Below are positions 24,328-29,037 of a stretch of DNA of 29,037 nucleotides, piece after piece. The DNA comes from a virus. The stretch's first letter is position 1. Each line of letters opens with the position of its first letter. The notes beneath the pieces were generated by a model. It saw only the letters and a list, made by a program, of their open reading frames with translations, did no database searches and was not told where the DNA came from. The position numbers and the translations under genes are program-made. The stretch spans positions 1-29,037 of IMG/VR virus record IMGVR_UViG_3300037493_004061; one strand, 5' to 3'.

Positions 24328-24867
24328 CTACGGCACAGGCGATACACCTGTCCTGGTCTTGTCAAGAATGGGCACACTCATTCGAATTAGCCCACCTTCG
24401 TACACGGATTTGTTTCGCGCTCGGTACACGATTTCTCCACCATGAATTATAGCGCCTTTCGAACTGAGTCCATTCAAGTCCGAATTGCGTCGTAACAGGC
24501 GAGAAACCTCCCAAAGCGCATCTCTTATCTCTGATTTTCTTATATTATTTTGTACTTCATTATGATAATAAAAAATATTTAATTCAACTATGTACTCGAC
24601 CGTAACGTTTTTTTGACCAATGGTATGAATTACCTCTTCCCAACCACCAAAAGACACCGTTATGCATGGCGGCTTTGGAATAATGATTACATCATCATTC
24701 AATACATCTGTCAATCTACTAATATATTTCAACTTCGAATCAGTATCTTCGCGTTGTTCTCGTCTCAATATTTCGCATATATTTTCAACCGAATCAGAAA
24801 AATAATTACCTGTTTCAATCAAATGCGGCGTTGCTCTAGTCTGTGTGTAATATGGATGCGGGGGCAT
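24328..24867 (-). CDS. Tail terminator / tail completion-like protein, 179 aa
   Basis: Tail terminators cap the growing tube and join it to the head. The protein lies directly before the tube gene. It contains the usual pattern for this class: an N-terminal helix (SVENICEILRREQ), a long beta hairpin (NVTVEYIVELNIFYYHNE), a helix (RKSEIRDALWEVSRLLRRN) and a final strand region (GLIRMSVPILDKTR). The assignment rests on this secondary-structure-like order and on gene position, not on a sequence motif. Start ATG at 24867 with AAAGGAG upstream, 12 bp after the preceding stop. It could instead be another neck protein of similar fold. Confidence 0.65.
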   Translation of the reverse strand: MPPHPYYTQTRATPHLIETGNYFSDSVENICEILRREQREDTDSKLKYISRLTDVLNDDVIIIPKPPCITVSFGGWEEVIHTIGQKNVTVEYIVELNIFYYHNEVQNNIRKSEIRDALWEVSRLLRRNSDLNGLSSKGAIIHGGEIVYRARNKSVYEGGLIRMSVPILDKTRTGVSPVP

Positions 24868-24879
24868 TTTTATACTCCT

Positions 24880-25491
24880 TTATTTCTTACCAAATATTTC
24901 TTCCGAAATATTTGATGTTTCTGTAACTAACATATTAATAAGTTCATTTTGTTGACTAGCATATAATCTTACAAGTCCAGCATAGCCACCGGAAATTTCC
25001 ATAATTTTTTCATCAATTATTAATGGATATTCATCAATTAAATCTGAAACATCAACATTCAATTCTGCCAGTATATTCCCTCGTGATACTTGCATAGAAA
25101 AATTATCAGGAGTTAATTGCTGATTGATAACTTCATCCATTACGCCTGTAGCTTTAAAAGCATCATCAGAAATAACTTTTTCCCAAGTACCACCAACAAA
25201 ACGTTGTGTGGTAAAACCAGCAAAACCACGTTTTTTTAAAATACCAGGATATTCTGAAACAGGCGCTTTCATTAACTCTGTTTTCGCATCTTGCCATCTA
25301 GAATCTATTTGATATTTATGTATGTCTTCTAAATTTCCGCGTAAATATTCAATTATTTTTGTTCTTGCTTGTGGCCAAATATTATCAGTAAAAAATTTAC
25401 CATCTAATCCTTCATCAATGATTTCAAATGCTTTAATGGAAAGTTCAATTTCCTTGTGTATATCCTTAGCATTTATTTCAATCTTAATCAT
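24880..25491 (-). CDS. Probable neck / head-tail joining protein, 203 aa
   Basis: The start overlaps the upstream stop by one base (TAATG). The protein begins MIKIEINAKDIHKEIELSIK, a form common in HK97 gp10-like neck proteins (a short strand followed by a long helix with basic residues). It contains KKRGFAGFTTQRFVGGTWEK in the middle and ends in a basic FGKK. It lies just before the tail terminator-like gene, the usual place for this class. I see no diagnostic motif, so this is a positional and fold-style call. At about 200 residues it is longer than typical gp10 proteins. Confidence 0.55.
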   Translation of the reverse strand: MIKIEINAKDIHKEIELSIKAFEIIDEGLDGKFFTDNIWPQARTKIIEYLRGNLEDIHKYQIDSRWQDAKTELMKAPVSEYPGILKKRGFAGFTTQRFVGGTWEKVISDDAFKATGVMDEVINQQLTPDNFSMQVSRGNILAELNVDVSDLIDEYPLIIDEKIMEISGGYAGLVRLYASQQNELINMLVTETSNISEEIFGKK

Positions 25492-26708
25492 TAATACACC
25501 GGCAATTCAGCTTCAACATCTAAATCACCTTCAACTGCATTAATCATCAAATCCCAATCCAACAAACCTTCAAGGACAAGAAGTGTTTGTTCAAAATACT
25601 TATCTTTTTCTGGCAACTTCAATCCTTCACCAACTCCATAAACTCCAGACGCATCAAAGAAAGTGCCAAACGAAATAAATCGGGGCGCACTTGCAAGAGC
25701 CTCACCTGTCTCTGGATTAAAGAATTCTTTATATTTAGTAATAAATCCTTGTAAATATCTCATTGCCTGTTTGGGCAATGTAGAAAAATCGTTTTCTCTT
25801 TGGAAAGCAATTGAAGTTATATCATTGATGTTTCCTGGTAAGCCAGGGATAGTTTGTTGATTGTAGATTGTCGAATAGATAAAAAAAGCAGCAAATCTTG
25901 CTGTAGCTGCTATAATAGCTTTGGGCACATCGCCACGTTCAAATCTAAGTTCTGAATCTTTTGCTTGTAAATAAGCAATATTTTCTTCAAGAATAACATC
26001 AACTAAAGTCTCGGCATCTTGTATGAATTTAATCGCATCAGATGTTGACATATGGCTATCTGTTTCAAATAAAACTCTGTCATTCATAACTGGAATTCCG
26101 CTCCAATCATCTTTATTAATTCGAATTGAATAATCACTTGCAATAAAATCAGTATTAATATCTCCTTGGCCTAGATACTGTTTTGCTATTTGTGATTCTT
26201 CCCCAACTTCTAGTTTGAAGTCTGTAGCATCTAAAAACGTAACAACAAATTCTTGCCGTCCAGCATATTCTGGATTGATAGAAATTGCACCCAAACTTAC
26301 GCTTTGACTATCTGTAGCTTTCCTAATATTTCTATAGTATTCAGAGAAACGAATCATTCGATCGTTCTCTTGAGATTTTAATAAACGTCTTACTGCATCT
26401 AATCCGCAATAAGTTGTATTGGGAATATACGCTTGTGTTGGTTGCGAAAATTGAGAAATAGGATCGCCAGTGCCAGAACCAACTAATTGAAATCTATACC
26501 AATAATATTCTGAACCGCTATAGTCATCGTAATCATAATAGTTTTGCTGACAACAAACTTCAATATGAGAATTGTTATTTGTAATTTTTGAATAAGATCC
26601 CCATTTAGTTTCTGCTCGCCAAATATCTATAAAATCAAAGTCTTCTTCTGCCTGTTTAGCAGAAGCAACAAGATCAAGGATGTTTAATGTATATCTGACG
26701 TATGGCAT
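25491..26708 (-). CDS. Probable head-tail connector-region protein with N-terminal FN3-like domain, 405 aa
   Basis: I do not recognise a close family. The N-terminal 95 residues resemble a fibronectin type III-like beta sandwich (DFIDIWRAETKWGSYSKI, then YYWYRFQLVGSGTGDPIS), ending in SQPTQAYIP. The rest is mixed: a helical part near residues 100-130 (DAVRRLLKSQENDRMIRFSE), a beta part near 135-220, and a C-terminal helical part with AIIAATARFAAFFIYSTI and TLPKQAMRYLQGFITKYKEF. Start ATG at 26708 with GGAG seven bases upstream, 3 bp after the patatin stop. It overlaps the neck gene by 1 bp. Position suggests a connector or neck component. The short hydrophobic run is probably buried in the protein and not a membrane span. 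Confidence 0.6.
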   Translation of the reverse strand: MPYVRYTLNILDLVASAKQAEEDFDFIDIWRAETKWGSYSKITNNNSHIEVCCQQNYYDYDDYSGSEYYWYRFQLVGSGTGDPISQFSQPTQAYIPNTTYCGLDAVRRLLKSQENDRMIRFSEYYRNIRKATDSQSVSLGAISINPEYAGRQEFVVTFLDATDFKLEVGEESQIAKQYLGQGDINTDFIASDYSIRINKDDWSGIPVMNDRVLFETDSHMSTSDAIKFIQDAETLVDVILEENIAYLQAKDSELRFERGDVPKAIIAATARFAAFFIYSTIYNQQTIPGLPGNINDITSIAFQRENDFSTLPKQAMRYLQGFITKYKEFFNPETGEALASAPRFISFGTFFDASGVYGVGEGLKLPEKDKYFEQTLLVLEGLLDWDLMINAVEGDLDVEAELPVY

Positions 26709-26711
26709 CGT

Positions 26712-27563
26712 TTACTCCACAACAAGAATATCGGCCGGATTCCAACCGTTTTCTAGTTTTTTCTTAACAGCATCATATCCTGACATATAAATACGCTCAA
26801 TAACTTCTTGCGTAACATTCATAAAGTCCATAGCACGCCACGGCACATTGATATTAATTGTTTTGCTCCAAGATGCTGCATCTTCAACATGTTTTCTTTC
26901 AATTTCACACATAGCACAATCAAGCGTAGCTACTAAAAATTCAAAAAGATTAGTAGGCTTTTTATTCGATGGCGTCCCTTTAGACAATAACCTAAATCCA
27001 ACTGCCATTTCTTTCGTTAAATCAAACACATTATCAATTTTCAAATCAATAGCATAATTATTAACGACACCGCCATCTGTGTAATCGCTATTTTCAAATG
27101 GTACAACATCAAATAAAACAGGAACACTTGATGACATACGAACGGCTTTCGGCACGCTCATCAAGGGAGTTGACTCTTGGCAAAAAACTCGCTGTTGTCT
27201 AGTGGTTAAATCCGTCGTTACAACATAGAAAGGAATTTTATTATCACAGAATCTTTTAGCTGTATATTTAGATAATACCTTTTCTAATTTATTTAAACTA
27301 TACAATCCCCAACAATCTTCCATAAGCATTTTCCAATTCCAACTCATAACTTTAGGCGGCAATATTTCCATTGCAAAATTGAGACAATCTTTTGGAATCA
27401 TACCATTAGCGAGCGGAGCAAATGCAAGGGCTCCACCAGAAGTTCCTACAAATCTTTTCGGAAAGATTTTATTCTCATACAAACATTGGGCAGCACCCCA
27501 ATGTGCATAAAATAGAGCACCAGCGCCACTACCAACATACGTGATTTTCATTTCGTCACCCAT
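26712..27563 (-). CDS. Patatin-like phospholipase / acyl hydrolase, 283 aa
   Basis: Patatin-fold enzymes cleave acyl chains from membrane lipids with a Ser-Asp dyad. All expected elements are visible: an N-terminal strand and glycine-rich oxyanion loop (VGSGAGALFYAHWGAAQ, residues 10-26), the nucleophile elbow GTSGGA with Ser42, the typical MSSSVPVLFDVVPF stretch, and the DGG motif with Asp163 (YTDGGVVNN). The length fits a single-domain patatin. No signal peptide or membrane segment is seen, so the enzyme would act from the cytoplasm or as a virion passenger. The start at 27563 overlaps the upstream stop by 8 bp. An in-frame ATG at 27551, preceded by GGGTGA, is an equally good start and gives a more typical N-terminus. 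Its position between head-side and neck genes is odd. Role in lysis, infection or host-lipid attack is not shown. Confidence 0.88.
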   Translation of the reverse strand: MGDEMKITYVGSGAGALFYAHWGAAQCLYENKIFPKRFVGTSGGALAFAPLANGMIPKDCLNFAMEILPPKVMSWNWKMLMEDCWGLYSLNKLEKVLSKYTAKRFCDNKIPFYVVTTDLTTRQQRVFCQESTPLMSVPKAVRMSSSVPVLFDVVPFENSDYTDGGVVNNYAIDLKIDNVFDLTKEMAVGFRLLSKGTPSNKKPTNLFEFLVATLDCAMCEIERKHVEDAASWSKTININVPWRAMDFMNVTQEVIERIYMSGYDAVKKKLENGWNPADILVVE

Positions 27564-27945
27564 GTTTTAGATTCACTTTCATTTTAATGTTTGAAATAAA
27601 TCGAGCAACGCTCCTTAAATCCTCATGCGCCTGTCTAGGTATTTGATTCTTCTCTCCAACAGTTTTCAATAAATTAATTGCATCTTCTGTTTTACCGCTT
27701 CTTAATGCAGTTTGCTTCTGTAATATTAAATCTAAAAAATCTTGAGATATGACTTCTTTTTCAACAAGTATTTTCCCCAACATATCATCAAAATGTTCCT
27801 TTTGATAATCTAATGCATCTACAATATGTTCTACTGGAACACCAGAACTTGCTAATAAACTTCCTAACGAATATGGATCTTTACTTGCTTCATTTTGGGC
27901 TTCTTCAATCGTTTTATCTTTTCCGTTACGTTTAAAAAACATCAT
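27556..27945 (-). CDS. MshEN / type II secretion E N-domain-like repeat protein, 129 aa
   Basis: I start at the ATG at 27945, which overlaps the upstream stop (ATGA) and has GGAG eight bases before it; the frame is open to an ATG at 27963. Residues 26-48 (SLGSLLASSGVPVEHIVDAL, then DYQ) and 55-78 (MLGKILVEKEVISQDFLDLI, then LQKQ) form two successive units. They resemble the 24-residue LG-x2-LL-x2-G...L-x3-L-x2-Q motif of MshEN domains, which bind cyclic di-GMP in secretion ATPases. The match is imperfect. The leading Arg is Ser or Met, the second unit has Glu at the conserved Gly position, and the first unit is one residue short. The fold may be kept without nucleotide binding. A basic N-terminus (FFKRNGKDK) and a helical C-terminus complete it. 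It precedes and overlaps the patatin gene. Confidence 0.6.
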   Translation of the reverse strand: MMFFKRNGKDKTIEEAQNEASKDPYSLGSLLASSGVPVEHIVDALDYQKEHFDDMLGKILVEKEVISQDFLDLILQKQTALRSGKTEDAINLLKTVGEKNQIPRQAHEDLRSVARFISNIKMKVNLKHG

Positions 27946-28229
27946 GTGTGCGTCTCCATCCAATCACGAATAAAAGTGAACAATTCTTTTATCCCGTCCA
28001 TTGCTTCTTTCAAACTTTCAATTGAAGTTTTAACACACTGATTACTTAACATTGCCTGAGTATATTGATTAGTTGCATATTCAATAAGATTTTTTTGCAA
28101 TGCTTTATTTTCTTCTTGTAGCTTTTGTCTTTCAGACCTTTCTAAATAACCATAACCAATTGCTAGGGCCGCGACACCATATGGCCCATATGATTGAAGT
28201 AACTTAGCTATGCCAGTCAATTCTTCCAT
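27942..28229 (-). CDS. Small single-span membrane protein with coiled coil, holin-like, 95 aa
   Basis: Residues about 10-29 (LLQSYGPYGVAALAIGYGYL) form one candidate membrane segment, followed by a charged helical stretch (ERSERQKLQEENKALQKN) that reads as coiled coil and a C-terminal helix (SIESLKEAMDGIKELF). A short protein with one membrane span and a charged helix is compatible with a holin or holin accessory, or with a membrane anchor, but none is proven. The ATG at 28229 lies one base after the stop of the 51-residue peptide and the stop overlaps the next start. Immediate neighbours are the MshEN-like protein and the patatin, so a joint membrane-related task is possible (inference). Confidence 0.65.
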   Translation of the reverse strand: MEELTGIAKLLQSYGPYGVAALAIGYGYLERSERQKLQEENKALQKNLIEYATNQYTQAMLSNQCVKTSIESLKEAMDGIKELFTFIRDWMETHT

Positions 28230-28230
28230 G

Positions 28231-28386
28231 TCAAGACCGCTTCAACTTTTCTAGTTCTTCTTTTAATTTTTGTAATTCTTCTAAATCTTCTACAATTTTC
28301 TTAGAACGAGTTGGTTCTATTTCACGATATAACTTTACTTTTTTAGATGGTTCTGTTTCTTTTCCATTTATGATAAGTTTTGTCAT
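28231..28386 (-). CDS. Small coiled-coil peptide, 51 aa
   Basis: A small gene fits exactly between its neighbours: the ATG at 28386 is 3 bp after the upstream stop, with GAGGT seven bases ahead of it, and the TGA at 28231 is one base before the next ATG. The product starts MTKLIINGKETEPSKKVKLY and ends in a Leu/Glu/Lys heptad-like helix (IVEDLEELQKLKEELEKLKR), so it is probably a coiled coil. The start TKLIINGKE is a short beta hairpin. Function is unknown. Tight spacing and the ribosome-binding site support a real gene. Confidence 0.7.
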   Translation of the reverse strand: MTKLIINGKETEPSKKVKLYREIEPTRSKKIVEDLEELQKLKEELEKLKRS

Positions 28387-28389
28387 TGC

Positions 28390-28860
28390 TTATACCTCAT
28401 AAGCCTTATAATGCACGGCCATAATCGGTTGCTCTCCAGTCGTACCAACACTCATATAAATTTCGCGTAAATATAGACCAGCAGGAATATAAGTTTTTGT
28501 TTCAAATTCAATTTCATGATCGTAATTACCTGTTGGAAAATATAAAGTACGCACATGTTTGCGGAGTTCTAAAACATCAACTCCTTTAACTAATCCATAA
28601 TATTGAAACAAACCTAAAATATCATCTTTGTCTACAACTGCTAATTCACCATAATCTCCATCTATAGCATTACATATCCATAACCCGCCACCCTGAAGAT
28701 AAATAGCATTTATAAGTTGAGTATCCCAAATATTTTGAGAATTAAGGGCGGCTGTACGACGCACGCCCCAAACCACACCATCTTCAGGACAATAAACAGT
28801 AGTCGGAGAATAGACGGGAACGCCTTCAGGCGATGCAGGAGTTTGAATTATTGCTGTCAT
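28390..28860 (-). CDS. Unknown beta-rich virion-like protein, 156 aa
   Basis: I do not recognise this family. The ATG at 28860 overlaps the preceding stop (ATGA), with AGGGGA eight bases upstream. The protein starts MTAIIQTPASPEGVPVYSPT, an extended Pro/Ser-rich arm, and continues with mostly beta-looking sequence (GGGLWICNAIDGDYGELAVV, KTYIPAGLYLREIYMSVGTT). There is no membrane segment or signal peptide. The extended N-terminal arm and the place behind a probable head-side gene suggest a capsid decoration, fibre or connector protein; this is inference from position. AT content rises sharply at this gene compared with the one before it. Confidence 0.7.
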   Translation of the reverse strand: MTAIIQTPASPEGVPVYSPTTVYCPEDGVVWGVRRTAALNSQNIWDTQLINAIYLQGGGLWICNAIDGDYGELAVVDKDDILGLFQYYGLVKGVDVLELRKHVRTLYFPTGNYDHEIEFETKTYIPAGLYLREIYMSVGTTGEQPIMAVHYKAYEV

Positions 28861-29037
28861 ATTTTTATCCCCTGCAAAAAGATTTCAAGGAAAGTAAATG
28901 AATTCAAGTTGTCGCGTATCGTGGCCTTGATGAAGTCATCGGTCGTGTATACACTAGCCTTGGCCAAGCGCATGTTCGGCGGGATGTAGAAGAAGACCTG
29001 GAACAGACTCGATGTACCCGCAATAACGTTGAAGCCA
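28857..29037 (-). CDS. C-terminal end of an upstream, probably head-side virion gene (partial)
   Basis: The frame is open from the right edge to a TGA at 28857-28859, giving 59 residues. They include SLFQVFFYIPPNMRLAKASV and TIRDNLNSFTFLEIFLQG, a mixed beta/helix tail with no motif I can name. The stop overlaps the next start by 4 bp, so the two are probably coupled. The stretch is about 52% GC with C-ending codons (ATC, TTC, ACC), like the tail tube gene. That would fit an abundantly made protein such as a major capsid protein, but the visible part is too short to decide. Confidence 0.6.
   Translation of the reverse strand, partial: GFNVIAGTSSLFQVFFYIPPNMRLAKASVYTTDDFIKATIRDNLNSFTFLEIFLQGIKI

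Overview
This window is part of the virion-structure module of a tailed double-stranded DNA phage (or prophage). Every gene I can support reads leftward (minus strand). Genes are packed stop-to-start with overlaps of 1, 4 or 8 bp or gaps of a few bases, and most have a clear Shine-Dalgarno site. I see no tRNA, rRNA, integrase, insertion sequence, CRISPR array or bacterial housekeeping gene. The order tail terminator-like gene, major tail tube protein, frameshifted tail chaperones, giant tape measure, distal tail proteins and adhesins, with no sheath gene, points to a long non-contractile (siphovirus) tail. The host cannot be named from the sequence.

In the direction of transcription (right to left): the window opens at 29037-28857 with the C-terminal end of an upstream gene, then an unknown beta-rich virion-like protein (28860-28390) and a 51-residue coiled-coil peptide (28386-28231). 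Next is a compact cassette: a one-segment membrane/coiled-coil protein (28229-27942), a protein with two degenerate MshEN-like repeats (27945-27556) and a patatin-like phospholipase with an intact Ser/Asp dyad (27563-26712). Then come probable connector/neck proteins (26708-25491 and 25491-24880), a tail-terminator-like protein (24867-24328) and the major tail tube protein carrying an inserted beta domain (24316-22532). A strong rho-independent terminator (22506-22468) follows the tube gene.

Beyond the terminator lie the tail assembly chaperones: a 131-residue zero-frame product (22222-21827) and a predicted -1 frameshift product of about 325 residues ending at 21246. The overlap holds a G-run/A-run slippery stretch followed almost at once by a 15-bp stem-loop. 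The tape measure gene is next (21224-8178, 4348 residues). By the usual rule of about 1.5 angstrom per residue it predicts a tail of roughly 650 nm, far longer than common siphoviruses. The distal-tail genes follow: a 418-residue repeat protein (8181-6925), a zinc-ribbon/beta-domain protein (6915-6253), a 1680-residue multidomain tip/adhesin protein (6232-1190), two small unknown proteins, and the start of a LamG/concanavalin-like lectin adhesin running off the left edge (277-1).

Base composition is uneven. Most of the window is AT-rich, but the right-edge gene, tail tube and chaperone region are near 50% GC, which may reflect codon selection in highly expressed virion genes. The left-edge lectin gene is about 58% GC with GC-ending codons and looks transferred. 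The most unusual items are the patatin/MshEN-like/membrane cassette inside a structural operon, the giant tape measure with several families of internal repeats, the two-hairpin frameshift region, and a membrane-like open extension upstream of the chaperone.
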